The notes: generated by a model from the letters alone, not told the origin. Shown: positions 23,711 through 32,622, counted from the first letter of the stretch. The stretch is 64,000 nucleotides of DNA from CALKJP01 sp046299555 (GCA_046299555.1 JBKBHS010000001.1:1364001-1428000), one strand, 5' to 3'. Numbers and translations are program-made.

Positions 23711-25492
23711 ATGAGCGTAACCAGATTATTTGATTTATTAGACAATTACAAGAAAAATTATGGGAATAAGCAAGATGCTCTTGCGGCTAAGGTAAATGGC
23801 CAGTGGGTAAAACACAGCATTGATGATTTCATTGAAACATCTACCTCTATGGCATATGCCTTTCTTCATCTTGGATTACAGCCGGGTGATAAAGTTGCTT
23901 TAATAGCCAATAACCGACCGGAATGGAATTTTTCGGATTTTGGAATGCAAATGGCAGGCGTTATCAATGTGCCCATTTATCCTACCATTAGTGACAATGA
24001 TTTACGCTTTATTTTAAATGATGCAGAAATTAAATACGTTCTTGTATCCGGAAAAGATTTATATGAAAAAGTTAAAAAAGTATTGGCTGATACTCCTACC
24101 GTTAAAGACATTTACACCTTTGATAAAGTTGACGGTGCAAAACATTATTCAGAACTTTTAAATTTTGGAAAACAAAATCCTTGCGAAGAAAAAGTAAAAG
24201 AAATAAAATCAAAAATTCAAGCAAACGATTTAGCAACTATTCTTTACACTTCAGGAACAACCGGAAATCCTAAAGGTGTTATGCTTTCACATAATAATTT
24301 AGTTAGTAATTTTTATGCAGTTAGAAATTTACCTCCGGTTGACTCATCTTGTAGAGCACTAAGTTTTTTACCTTTAAATCACGTATATGAACGAATGCTT
24401 ACCTATTTGTGGATGTATCTGGGAGTATCTATTTATTATGCAGAAAGCTTAGAAACCATTGCAGATAATTTAAAAGAAGTTAAACCACATGTTTTCTCAA
24501 CCGTACCGCGATTACTCGAAAAAGTATATGATAAAATTGTAACAAAAGGAACTGAACTTACCGGAATAAAACACAAATTATTTTTCTGGGCCTTAGATTT
24601 AGGACTGCGATACGAATTAAACGGAGCAAATGGCTGGTGGTACGAAACACAATTAAAATTAGCTAATAAATTAATTTTTAGTAAATGGCGCGAGGCATTA
24701 GGCGGAAATGTTAGAGCTATTGTTTCCGGAGGTGCTGCCTTGCAGCCTCGATTAGCGCGTGTATTTTGGGCAGCTCAAATACGTGTTCTTGAAGGATACG
24801 GTCTTACCGAAACTTCACCGGTTATTGCTGTCAATAATTTAAAACCGGGTGGAACTAAATTTGGTACGGTAGGTGAAGTAATTGAAGGTGTCACCGTAAA
24901 AATTGCAGATGATGGCGAAATATTATGCAAAGGACCCAATGTGATGTTAGGATATTATAAACGTCCTGATTTAACGGCAGAAGTTATTGATAGCGAAGGC
25001 TGGTTTCATACCGGAGACATAGGTGTTTTAGAAGAGGGCAGATATTTAAAAATAACCGATCGTAAAAAAGAAATTTTTAAAACTTCAGGTGGAAAGTATA
25101 TAGCTCCTCAAATAATCGAAAACAAATTAAAAGAATCCATGTTTATTGAGCAAGCTATGGTAATAGGCGAAAATCAAAAATTTGCTGCTGCTCTAATTGT
25201 TCCTTCGTTTCAATATTTAAAAGACTGGTGTGCTAAAAATGGAATCCCTTATACGTCAAACGAAGAAATTATTAAAGACGATAGAATAATCAAGCAAATT
25301 TCTAACGAAATAGCCGAAGTAAATAAAGGTTTAGCTCAATACGAAACAATTAAAAAGTTTCGATTATTGCCAAGAGAGTGGAGTATTGACAGAGGTGAAA
25401 TGACACCAAAATTAAGTTTAAAACGAAAAGTTATTTTAAAAGATAACGAAGCACTTATTCAATCAATCTATAACAACGAAAACGGAGCATAA
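23711..25492 (+). CDS. Long-chain acyl-CoA synthetase, FadD/FAA type
   Basis: The 593-residue protein (from ATG 23711) is an AMP-forming ligase. The P-loop ILYTSGTTGNPKGVMLSH, the adenylate motif VLEGYGLTETSP, and TGDIGVLEEGRYLKITDRKK are all visible. Members activate long-chain fatty acids to acyl-CoA in two steps through acyl-AMP. Its type (about 600 residues with a PHVFSTVPRLLEKVYDKI region) is close to the FAA1/FadD15 group common in Bacteroidota. A clear promoter precedes it, and the metalloprotease gene follows at 24 bases. Confidence 0.93.
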   Translation: MSVTRLFDLLDNYKKNYGNKQDALAAKVNGQWVKHSIDDFIETSTSMAYAFLHLGLQPGDKVALIANNRPEWNFSDFGMQMAGVINVPIYPTISDNDLRFILNDAEIKYVLVSGKDLYEKVKKVLADTPTVKDIYTFDKVDGAKHYSELLNFGKQNPCEEKVKEIKSKIQANDLATILYTSGTTGNPKGVMLSHNNLVSNFYAVRNLPPVDSSCRALSFLPLNHVYERMLTYLWMYLGVSIYYAESLETIADNLKEVKPHVFSTVPRLLEKVYDKIVTKGTELTGIKHKLFFWALDLGLRYELNGANGWWYETQLKLANKLIFSKWREALGGNVRAIVSGGAALQPRLARVFWAAQIRVLEGYGLTETSPVIAVNNLKPGGTKFGTVGEVIEGVTVKIADDGEILCKGPNVMLGYYKRPDLTAEVIDSEGWFHTGDIGVLEEGRYLKITDRKKEIFKTSGGKYIAPQIIENKLKESMFIEQAMVIGENQKFAAALIVPSFQYLKDWCAKNGIPYTSNEEIIKDDRIIKQISNEIAEVNKGLAQYETIKKFRLLPREWSIDRGEMTPKLSLKRKVILKDNEALIQSIYNNENGA

Positions 25493-25515
25493 TATTAAAT
25501 TAATTCTTAACCCCC

Positions 25516-28122
25516 ATGATAAAATTTTATAGATTAATAGCATTATTAATAGCGCTTTTAGTAGCAAGTACATCCGTATTTGCTTACAGTAATAAAGAAA
25601 AGAAAAAGAAAAAAAATCAGTCTGTAAATACAAATTCCACCTCAACAGAAAGCAATACAAAAAAAGATGAAATAAAAACAATAGAAGAGGCTACAAAAAA
25701 ATGTGTAAAAACAGAAGGCTTATTTACATTTTATCAAGATACAACCAACGGCTCATTGTATTTATTGATTAAAAAGGAACAGATAGGAAAAGAATATATC
25801 TACTTTACACACACGGTTGATGGCATACTTTCAGCCGGACATTATCGAGGAGCTTATCGTGAAAATGCCATTTTTTCTATAAAACAATATTTTAATAAAA
25901 TTGAATTTATAAAGGAAAATAATAATTATTATTTCGATCCAAAAAATCCAATCAGTAAAGCAGCCGATGCCAATATTTCTAAAGCTGTATTAGCGTCCAT
26001 GACAATTGTTGGACAAAATAAAGATAAAACAGAATTTTTAATAAAAGCTGATGATTTATTTTTAACCGAAGCATTGCATCAAGTTAAAGAATCTTCAAAT
26101 CCAAATGCTAAACCCGGTACCAGTTATTCTTTAGGAACATTAAGTAAAGATAAGACCAAGTATATAAAACTATCAAATTACCCGCAAAACAGCGATGTTG
26201 TTGTAGAATATGTTTATGATAATCCAAGTCCGGTTGTTAGGAGTGGAGGTCATGCAGCAGACGATCGTTCAGTAAGTATAAAACTGCAACATAGTATAAT
26301 TGAAATGCCCCAAAATAACTTCAAACCAAGATTTGATGATCCAAGAGTTGGCTATTTTATTACACAAAAAAACGATATGACCAGCACTTCTGCCACTCCA
26401 TATCGAGATATGATTCATCGCTGGAATTTGGAAAAGAAAGATAAAAATGCTGAAATATCAGAACCTGTTGAACCTATTGTTTGGTGGATTGAAAATACCA
26501 CTCCCCACGAATACAGAGATATAATTGCAGAAGCTGTTTTAAAGTGGAACGAAGCTTTTGAAAAAGCAGGTTTTAAAAATGCAATTCAAGTGAAAATTCA
26601 GCCCGATGATGCAACTTGGGATGCCGGTGATATACGTTATAATGTATTACGTTGGACATCATCACCACAACCACCTTTTGGAGGCTATGGACCAAGCTTT
26701 GTAAATCCTAGAACCGGACAAATTTTAGGAGCTGATATAATGTTGGAATATGTTTATCTAACCAATCGTTTACGTCAGCAAAGTGTTTTCGAAACCTATG
26801 GCTTATTGCATTTAGAAGAATATAATACCCATCCGGAATATACTTGTTTGGCTGGTCATTATTTACATCATAATGCCATGTTAGGCATGTGGCAACTAAA
26901 TTTAAATAATGCTACTGAAGCAGAAAAATCAGAATACATAAAACACGCTTTATATTATTTAGTAATGCATGAAGTAGGACATACACTTGGGTTAAATCAC
27001 AATATGAAAGCAAGTCAGTTGCACATGCCTGATAAAATAAATGACACAACTCTTACAAGAAAAGTAGGTTTAATAGCATCTGTAATGGATTATCCGGCTG
27101 TAAATTTAGCTTTTGATAAAGCTAAACAGGGAGATTATTTTACTACTAAAGTAGGCCCTTATGATATATGGGCTATTGAATTTGGTTATACACCTGCTTT
27201 AGAAGATGAAAATGCAGAAAAAGAAAGATTAAACAAAATATTAGAACGTTCAACCGAGCATCAACTTATGTTTGGAAACGATGCAGATGATATGCGAGCT
27301 CCCGGAAAAGCTATCGATCCGAGAGTAATGGTAAACGATTTATCGGGCGATGCCATTACTTATTCGATAGAAAGAATGAAAATTATAAATAAAATGATGG
27401 CCGATTTAAAAAAGAAATACAGTAAACCCGGACAATCTTATCAAGAATTAAGAAATGCATATTTATTATTAACTACCGAAGCAAACAATGTTGTAACAAC
27501 GATTTCGAGATACATTGGTGGAGTTTATGTTGACAGAGCCTTTGAAGGACAAAAAGGTGCCTCTTCAAAACCTTTTACACCGGTAAGCTACAAAGATCAA
27601 AAAAGAGCAATGGATGCTTTAGCAAAATTAGCCTTTGCTCCTAATGCTTTCGAATTGCCCGAAGAACTTTATCCATATTTGCAACAACAACGTAGAGGTT
27701 TTGGCTTTTTCTCATCTACTGAAGACCCAAAATTTCATGCACGAAATTTACTTATTCAAAAAGGCGTGTTGATGCATTTATTACATCCAAGCGTAATGCA
27801 ACGATTAACCGACAGTGAATTATATGGTAATCAATATAAACTATCAGAAATGTTAAACGATTTGACAGCTGCCATTTTTAAAGCAGATTTAATGGGAAAA
27901 GTAAATTCATTTCGACAAAACTTGCAAACAGAATACGTCTCAATGTTAATTGATATTGCTAAAGATACAACGCAATATGATAATCGTTCGCGTAATTTGG
28001 CAGTTTTTCAATTGAAGCAAATAGAACGTCAATTAAATGCAAACAAAGGAGCAGATATAGATACACAAGCTCATAGAGAAGCCTTGGTAATGAAAATTAA
28101 GAAATCATTTGAGAAAGCTTAA
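25516..28122 (+). CDS. Secreted zinc metalloprotease, DUF5117/DUF4953 type
   Basis: The 868-residue protein has a signal peptide (cleavage near SVFA-YS) and a low-complexity Lys/Ser/Asn linker. A DUF5117-like domain follows, and at residue 485 the metzincin motif HEVGHTLGLNH (Zn ligands H485, H489, H495; catalytic E486) with a Met-turn SVMDYP about 40 residues later. The long C-terminal part resembles DUF4953. These large exported metalloproteases are frequent in Bacteroidota; substrates are mostly unknown. It may be co-transcribed with the acyl-CoA synthetase. No T9SS sorting domain is seen, so it probably stays in the periplasm. Confidence 0.88.
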   Translation: MIKFYRLIALLIALLVASTSVFAYSNKEKKKKKNQSVNTNSTSTESNTKKDEIKTIEEATKKCVKTEGLFTFYQDTTNGSLYLLIKKEQIGKEYIYFTHTVDGILSAGHYRGAYRENAIFSIKQYFNKIEFIKENNNYYFDPKNPISKAADANISKAVLASMTIVGQNKDKTEFLIKADDLFLTEALHQVKESSNPNAKPGTSYSLGTLSKDKTKYIKLSNYPQNSDVVVEYVYDNPSPVVRSGGHAADDRSVSIKLQHSIIEMPQNNFKPRFDDPRVGYFITQKNDMTSTSATPYRDMIHRWNLEKKDKNAEISEPVEPIVWWIENTTPHEYRDIIAEAVLKWNEAFEKAGFKNAIQVKIQPDDATWDAGDIRYNVLRWTSSPQPPFGGYGPSFVNPRTGQILGADIMLEYVYLTNRLRQQSVFETYGLLHLEEYNTHPEYTCLAGHYLHHNAMLGMWQLNLNNATEAEKSEYIKHALYYLVMHEVGHTLGLNHNMKASQLHMPDKINDTTLTRKVGLIASVMDYPAVNLAFDKAKQGDYFTTKVGPYDIWAIEFGYTPALEDENAEKERLNKILERSTEHQLMFGNDADDMRAPGKAIDPRVMVNDLSGDAITYSIERMKIINKMMADLKKKYSKPGQSYQELRNAYLLLTTEANNVVTTISRYIGGVYVDRAFEGQKGASSKPFTPVSYKDQKRAMDALAKLAFAPNAFELPEELYPYLQQQRRGFGFFSSTEDPKFHARNLLIQKGVLMHLLHPSVMQRLTDSELYGNQYKLSEMLNDLTAAIFKADLMGKVNSFRQNLQTEYVSMLIDIAKDTTQYDNRSRNLAVFQLKQIERQLNANKGADIDTQAHREALVMKIKKSFEKA

Positions 28123-28149
28123 TCCTAAAAATTGAAACTTAAGTAAATA

Positions 28150-28180
28150 AAAAAGGCTGAATTTTATTCAGCCTTTTTTT
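28150..28180. terminator. Bidirectional terminator
   Basis: Arms GGCTGAAT (28155-28162) and ATTCAGCC (28166-28173) with a 3-base loop, flanked by A and T runs. It serves the metalloprotease gene on the plus strand and the second sulfur operon, whose last stop is at 28184, on the minus strand. Confidence 0.88.
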
Positions 28181-28183
28181 GGA

Positions 28184-28570
28184 TTATTTCTCAACAGGTC
28201 TTTTAGAATCTCTCCAGCCACTCATTCCTTCGTGCATTTCGTAAACAGTTTGATAGCCTTCACTTTTCAATCGTTCAAACACTTGACCACTTCTTCCTCC
28301 TGATTCGCAGTATATAAAAAGCGGAGTATCTTTTGGATATTTTAAAAGTTGATCATAAAAACCTTTAGCAAAAAAATCTAAATTTTTTGCGCCTTTTATG
28401 TGTCCGCTTTTAAATTCTTTTGGAGTTCTTAAATCAATTAAAACTGCATTTTGAGTAGTTTTAATTTTTTCTTCAAATTCTTGTATATAAAGCTGTTTGC
28501 AGTTTTGTGATTGTGCAAATAAAGTAATGCTTGTTGTTAAAACAACAATTGTTATCATTAAACTTTTCAT
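28184..28570 (-). CDS. Exported rhodanese, last gene of second sulfur operon
   Basis: The 128-residue protein has a signal peptide (cleavage near LFAQ-SQ) and a single rhodanese domain with loop CESGGRS (C88). The Glu in place of Arg in the active-site loop (CRSGxRS in the other rhodaneses here) should alter charge and substrate preference. Same length and layout as the exported rhodanese at 9573, with which it is clearly paralogous (LIDxRTPxEFxxGxIKGAKN). It lies 18 bases after the thioredoxin gene. Confidence 0.87.
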   Translation of the reverse strand: MKSLMITIVVLTTSITLFAQSQNCKQLYIQEFEEKIKTTQNAVLIDLRTPKEFKSGHIKGAKNLDFFAKGFYDQLLKYPKDTPLFIYCESGGRSGQVFERLKSEGYQTVYEMHEGMSGWRDSKRPVEK

Positions 28571-28588
28571 TTTAAAGCATCTTAGAAT

Positions 28589-28894
28589 TTACGATGCTAA
28601 GGTATATTGTTTAATGATATTTTCTAAATAATTTGCCGGAACAACTCCCGATTGTCTCCACTTAATTTCACCATTTTGAAATAATATCAATGTAGGTACT
28701 CCACTAATATGAAATGCTGCGGCTGCTGCCGGATTTTTATCTACATCAACTTTTATTATGCGAGCTTTTTCTCCAATTTTAGCTGCTAATTCTTGTAAAA
28801 TAGGCTTCATCATTTTACAAGGGCCACACCACTCTGCATAAAAATCTACCAATACAGGAGTGCTGCTTTTAATTAAATCATTAAATGTTTCCAT
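28589..28894 (-). CDS. Thioredoxin
   Basis: From the ATG at 28894 (METFNDL) the protein has 101 residues, with the WCGPC active site (C23, C26) and the cis-proline segment ISGVPTLIL. It lacks a signal peptide and so is cytoplasmic. An in-frame ATG at 28921 would add nine residues (MTKNLKQKK) and lengthen the overlap with the DUF6132 gene, so I prefer the inner start. In a rhodanese-rich operon it may reduce persulfides formed on the rhodaneses. Confidence 0.93.
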   Translation of the reverse strand: METFNDLIKSSTPVLVDFYAEWCGPCKMMKPILQELAAKIGEKARIIKVDVDKNPAAAAAFHISGVPTLILFQNGEIKWRQSGVVPANYLENIIKQYTLAS

Positions 28895-29096
28895 TTTCTT
28901 TTGTTTTAGATTTTTTGTCAAATATACTTAAACCTAAAGCACCCATTAATGCACCATACATTGTGCTTGTATGCCATTGCGAAGTTATGGCGCATCCTTC
29001 TGTGCATCCTACAAAATGCCAATAGGCAAACCCGGCTATTGCTCCAATGGGTATGCCTATAAGCATTAATTTATTATCATTTACCCAATTCTTCAT
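28881..29096 (-). CDS. DUF6132-like small membrane protein
   Basis: The 71-residue protein has two hydrophobic segments and a cysteine pair C31-x3-C35 (VGCTEGCAITS) between them. Small proteins of this type recur in Bacteroidota next to rhodaneses and thioredoxins. The function is unknown; the paired cysteines and the YeeE-like TxGCAI context suggest sulfur handling at the membrane. It overlaps the DUF2892 gene by 20 bases and thioredoxin by 14. Confidence 0.7.
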   Translation of the reverse strand: MKNWVNDNKLMLIGIPIGAIAGFAYWHFVGCTEGCAITSQWHTSTMYGALMGALGLSIFDKKSKTKENGNI

Positions 29097-29301
29097 ATTG
29101 AATTTCTTTATTGTTTTTCATTTCTTTTACCGGAATATTGCAGCTGTTTAAAGGGCATCCTAAATTTAATACAGCTTGAATGAGCAAAATACCTGATGGA
29201 ATAAAAAGCCACCATGTATTGCTGTATATGGCTTCTAAGCTAATTATAACGGCAAATATAAGCCTTAAAATTCGAACTAAATTCCAATTATTAGATAGCA
29301 T
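29077..29301 (-). CDS. DUF2892-like membrane protein
   Basis: The 74-residue protein has two short hydrophobic segments and a GCPLNSC motif (C49, C54). DUF2892 domains occur alone or fused to rhodanese, as in YgaP, where the membrane part follows the rhodanese. Here the rhodanese is a separate gene immediately upstream and the two genes overlap by one base (TAATG), so they may work as a split YgaP. Its exact role is not known. Confidence 0.78.
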   Translation of the reverse strand: MLSNNWNLVRILRLIFAVIISLEAIYSNTWWLFIPSGILLIQAVLNLGCPLNSCNIPVKEMKNNKEIQYEELGK

Positions 29302-29612
29302 TATTTTTTTATTTTATTTTTTAAAGAATCCCAAGGCCCGCCATTATATGCTTCTATTCCTTTTGACTTTAATATAGATGCTGCCATTCCGCTTCTTGCT
29401 CCACTTCTACAACAGGTAATTACAGGTTTTTCGTATTTTTTTATTTTTTCAATTTGATTTCCGATTTTATCAACCGGAATATTTATGGAGCCTTTAATAT
29501 GACCTGATGAAAATTCAGCAGGTGTTCTAACATCTATAATTACGGCACCATTATTTACTAATTCTACGAAGTCAACTTTTGACCCGAAAATTTTCTGAAA
29601 AAAATTAATCAT
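29301..29612 (-). CDS. Cytoplasmic single-domain rhodanese
   Basis: The 103-residue protein has no signal peptide. It carries one rhodanese domain with loop CRSGARS (C68), preceded by a second cysteine, C67. The N-terminal MINFFQKIFGSKVDF helix is amphipathic and may touch the membrane. Its stop overlaps the ATG of the DUF2892 gene. It would pass sulfane sulfur to an acceptor in the cytoplasm. Confidence 0.87.
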   Translation of the reverse strand: MINFFQKIFGSKVDFVELVNNGAVIIDVRTPAEFSSGHIKGSINIPVDKIGNQIEKIKKYEKPVITCCRSGARSGMAASILKSKGIEAYNGGPWDSLKNKIKK

Positions 29613-29615
29613 AAG

Positions 29616-29897
29616 TTATTTACCCATTAAGTCATACATATCATACAAACCACCGCCATTGTATATTTCGGTAATTCCATGTTGGCGTAAAAACATTTGA
29701 GCTTGGCCACTTCTATTTCCACTTCTGCAATATACTACAATTGGTTGCTTCATTTTTTTAAAGTCGTCAATTCGTTGAGGAATTTCTTGCAGAGGTATAT
29801 TTATGGCGCCTTCAATATGTTCTTCTTCATATTCAAAAGGCATTCTAACATCAACTATTGTTGTGTTAGGGTTATTAACTAATTCTTGTAAGTTCAT
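29616..29897 (-). CDS. Cytoplasmic rhodanese, first gene of second sulfur operon
   Basis: The 93-residue protein is close to the smallest size of a rhodanese (GlpE-like), with loop CRSGNRS (C57) and no signal peptide. It starts the operon 28184-29897, in which all genes are separated by 18 bases or less or overlap. A -7 element and a CRP/FNR-like palindrome lie upstream, matching the first sulfur operon. Confidence 0.88.
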   Translation of the reverse strand: MNLQELVNNPNTTIVDVRMPFEYEEEHIEGAINIPLQEIPQRIDDFKKMKQPIVVYCRSGNRSGQAQMFLRQHGITEIYNGGGLYDMYDLMGK

Positions 29898-29922
29898 AGT
29901 TTATAATTTTAAATTTACAATG

Positions 29923-29930
29923 CAAAATTA
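29923..29930 (-). promoter_or_regulatory. -7 element of second sulfur operon
   Basis: Minus-strand TAATTTTG fits TAnnTTTG and is followed by CAT, as in the first sulfur operon. It lies 25 bases before the ATG at 29897 and 22 bases from the CRP/FNR-like palindrome. Confidence 0.6.
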
Positions 29931-29952
29931 CTATGAAACATAGGCTTAAGTC

Positions 29953-29968
29953 GGTGATAATTGTTACA
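29953..29968 (+). promoter_or_regulatory. CRP/FNR-like operator of second sulfur operon
   Basis: GGTGATAATTGTTACA on the plus strand. It matches the first operator (TGTGATACTTGTTACA on the minus strand) at 14 of 16 positions. As a near-palindrome it can work in both orientations. Its centre is 30 bases from the -7 element of the minus-strand operon and its right end 55 bases before the divergent pirin start. Confidence 0.6.
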
Positions 29969-30023
29969 ATGTAAAACAAATATCAATTTCTGATGTTTTT
30001 TTATGTATAAAAGCTAATTAAGA

Positions 30024-31160
30024 ATGGAGCAAGATAACAACAGAAGAAGCTTTTTGAGTAAACTCACTCTTAGCTTATCCGCTTTATTTACCATGCCCGA
30101 ATTGGGTGCATTAGCTAATAATGCTGCTGATAAACAAAAAACTATGAAAAATATAATTAAACATGTAAAGCCATTGGGCTTTCAGTGGGAAACAGCCGAT
30201 CCTTTTTTATTTTGTGTACATCATGAAGATAAGTTTCCTAAGGGAAATGACGAAATGGGGCCTGCTGTATCTCTATCTGGTAGAAATATTGGTAACGATT
30301 TTATTATAAAAGATGGTTTTAGAATGTATCATGGTAAAAAAGTACCGGGTTTTCCGGGGCATCCGCATAGAGGTTTTGAAACTATAACCATTGTTAAAGA
30401 AGGTTTTGTAGATCATGCCGACTCCATGGGAGCTGCCGGAAGATATGGAAATGGAGATGTGCAATGGATGACTGCCGGTAAAGGAGTGCAACACTCAGAG
30501 ATGTTTCCGTTAATCTATAAGGATAAAGAAAATCCCTTAGAATTATTTCAAATTTGGTTGAATTTACCTAAGAAAAGCAAATTTGCTGAACCACATTTTA
30601 AAATGTTTTGGAAAGAAGAAGTCCCAAAATACATTGGTAAAGATTCGGATGGTAATGAAATTAAAATTGAAATTATAGCCGGTAATCTATTTGGATTGAA
30701 TGCTCCGGCACCTCCTCCTGCTTCTTGGGCAGCCGATCCTAAAAACGAAGTAGCTGTTTGGAACATTCATTTAAGTCCTAATGCTCAACTAACTTTACCA
30801 AAAGCTTCAAGTGGAGTAAATAGAACACTTTATTTTTATGTGGGTGACGAAATAAATATTGCCGGAAAATCAATTAAAAAATATCATTCGGTAGAAGTTG
30901 AGGCAGATGTAGATTTATTAATTAAAAATTATAATCACGAATCTAAAATATTAGTTTTGCAAGGAAGGCCAATAAACGAACCAGTTATTCAATACGGGCC
31001 ATTTGTAATGAATTCCAAAGAAGAAATTCAGCAAGCTTTTGAAGACTATCACAAAACACAATTTGGTGGATGGCCATGGCCAAAATTAGATCAGGTTCAC
31101 GAACGAAATTCGGGTAGATTTGCCATACACGCTGATGGTAGAAAAGAAATAAAAGGTTAA
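30024..31160 (+). CDS. Pirin-family cupin with Tat-like signal
   Basis: The 378-residue protein has a Tat-like N-terminus (NNRRSFLSKL, then a hydrophobic stretch to about residue 32) and a pirin bicupin. The metal ligands H113 and H115 (HPHRG) and H157 and E159 (VQHSE) are present. Pirins are usually cytoplasmic quercetin dioxygenase-like or redox-sensing proteins without a signal. A cytoplasmic form starting at M41 (MKNIIKHVKP) is possible. It lies divergently from the second sulfur operon and may share its operator. The stop codon is inside a terminator hairpin. Confidence 0.82.
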   Translation: MEQDNNRRSFLSKLTLSLSALFTMPELGALANNAADKQKTMKNIIKHVKPLGFQWETADPFLFCVHHEDKFPKGNDEMGPAVSLSGRNIGNDFIIKDGFRMYHGKKVPGFPGHPHRGFETITIVKEGFVDHADSMGAAGRYGNGDVQWMTAGKGVQHSEMFPLIYKDKENPLELFQIWLNLPKKSKFAEPHFKMFWKEEVPKYIGKDSDGNEIKIEIIAGNLFGLNAPAPPPASWAADPKNEVAVWNIHLSPNAQLTLPKASSGVNRTLYFYVGDEINIAGKSIKKYHSVEVEADVDLLIKNYNHESKILVLQGRPINEPVIQYGPFVMNSKEEIQQAFEDYHKTQFGGWPWPKLDQVHERNSGRFAIHADGRKEIKG

Positions 31161-31178
31161 TAAATTCATTAACCTTTT
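31151..31178 (+). terminator. Terminator overlapping the pirin stop codon
   Basis: Eleven-base arms AAAAGGTTAAT (31151-31161) and ATTAACCTTTT (31168-31178) around a 6-base loop. The TAA stop is at 31158-31160, in the left arm. The T run is interrupted (TTTTATTTTAT). Confidence 0.75.
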
Positions 31179-31199
31179 ATTTTATATAACTAATAAATG

Positions 31200-31718
31200 T
31201 TAATAGCTAATTAATTTCTCAGCGTGTAATTCTAATGCTTTAAGAGTTGCATCGTCAACCACCGTATTGTTTTGAATTAACGTATCAATACGTGAAATAG
31301 GTAGTTTATAAGCCATAACTTCAGTTTGTAAATAATTTAGCATGGCTGATAAATGATCTAAACCTCTTAAATTCCCTGAACGACCGGATGCAACACCTAT
31401 TAATCCGGCTTTTTTACTATTAAAAATTTTGGGATCAACAGAATCGATAAATAATTTTAATATGCCCGGAACACCACCATTATATTCCGGAATTATAAAT
31501 GCAAATTTTTCAGCAGGTAGAATATACTTTTCAACAAGTTTGTTAATTTCAGGATGGTTGTATTGGTAAATTTCATGAACCGACAAATTGTCGGGATATT
31601 CTTCCAAAGAAAAAATTTGACTTTCTATGCCTTTATTTTTCAATATATTATAATATAATTGAGCAAAAAACAAACTTCTGCTATTTTTTCGGTTGGTACC
31701 GCTAATAATTGTAATCAT
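31200..31718 (-). CDS. NADPH-dependent FMN reductase family protein
   Basis: The 172-residue flavodoxin-like protein starts with the FMN phosphate loop SGTNRKNSRS and has IPEYNGGVPGILKLFIDSVD, the usual flavin-contact motif PEYNxxxPG(x)LKxxID. It fits the NAD(P)H:FMN/quinone reductase family (ChrR/azoreductase-like). It is cytoplasmic. It is a single gene, convergent with the pirin gene. Substrate unknown. Confidence 0.87.
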   Translation of the reverse strand: MITIISGTNRKNSRSLFFAQLYYNILKNKGIESQIFSLEEYPDNLSVHEIYQYNHPEINKLVEKYILPAEKFAFIIPEYNGGVPGILKLFIDSVDPKIFNSKKAGLIGVASGRSGNLRGLDHLSAMLNYLQTEVMAYKLPISRIDTLIQNNTVVDDATLKALELHAEKLISY

Positions 31719-31874
31719 AAGGTTTTCAATATTCGATTAACATTTTTCTGTTTAAAAAACACAACAAAGTTCAATAAAAAGAGTTCTAAAACATTGCTAA
31801 ATTTATTCCTTTAAAACTTAAAACAAGCAAAATTAAAACTCAATTTCTGTTAAGTATTTGATAAATATATAATT

Positions 31875-32558
31875 ATGATTAAAGTAACCTATTACGGACA
31901 TTCTTGCTTTGGAATTGAAGTAAATGGAAAGCATTTATTATTCGATCCATTTATCACTCCAAACGAATTGGCTAAAAATATTGATGTAAATAATGTTAGA
32001 GCTGATTATATGCTTATTTCGCATGGCCACTTTGATCATGTTGCTGATGCTGTAAACATTGCTAAGCGTACAGGATGTAAGGTAATTTGTTCGTGGGAAA
32101 TACATGAATGGTTAAATAAACAAGGCGTTGAAAACACTCACCCCATGAATATTGGAGGAAAATGGCCATTTGATTTTGGGAATGTAAAATGCGTAGTAGC
32201 GGTACATTCCAGCGGCTTGCCTGATGGAACATACGGAGGCAATCCTATGGGATTTATAATAGAATCAACCGCAGGAAATTTTTATTATGCAGGTGATACT
32301 GCTTTAACTTATGATATGAAATTAATTGGCGAATACAGGTCATTAGATTTTGCTATATTACCAATAGGAAACAATTTTACCATGGGAGTAGATAATGCCA
32401 TATTAGCAGCAGAATTTATCAATTGCAATAAAATAATTGGAATGCACTATGATACCTTTGGATTTATAAAAATAAATAAAGAAGAAGCCATTGCAAAATT
32501 TAAGGCCAACGGAAAAAGTCTTGAACTTTTAACTATTGGAGAAACAAGACAATATTAA
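31875..32558 (+). CDS. UPF0173-type metal-dependent hydrolase
   Basis: The 227-residue protein has a metallo-beta-lactamase fold in its short UPF0173 form: first strand MIKVTYYGHSCFGIE, metal motif HGHFDH, YYAGDTA, and final GMHYDTF. UPF0173 members are intracellular and their substrate is not known. It lies 64 bases upstream of parA, in the same direction. Confidence 0.9.
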   Translation: MIKVTYYGHSCFGIEVNGKHLLFDPFITPNELAKNIDVNNVRADYMLISHGHFDHVADAVNIAKRTGCKVICSWEIHEWLNKQGVENTHPMNIGGKWPFDFGNVKCVVAVHSSGLPDGTYGGNPMGFIIESTAGNFYYAGDTALTYDMKLIGEYRSLDFAILPIGNNFTMGVDNAILAAEFINCNKIIGMHYDTFGFIKINKEEAIAKFKANGKSLELLTIGETRQY

Positions 32559-32622
32559 AAATAACAAGGATAAGCAAAACATAAATTGTAACTTTACAAA
32601 ACAATAACCGCGAAATTGAAAT

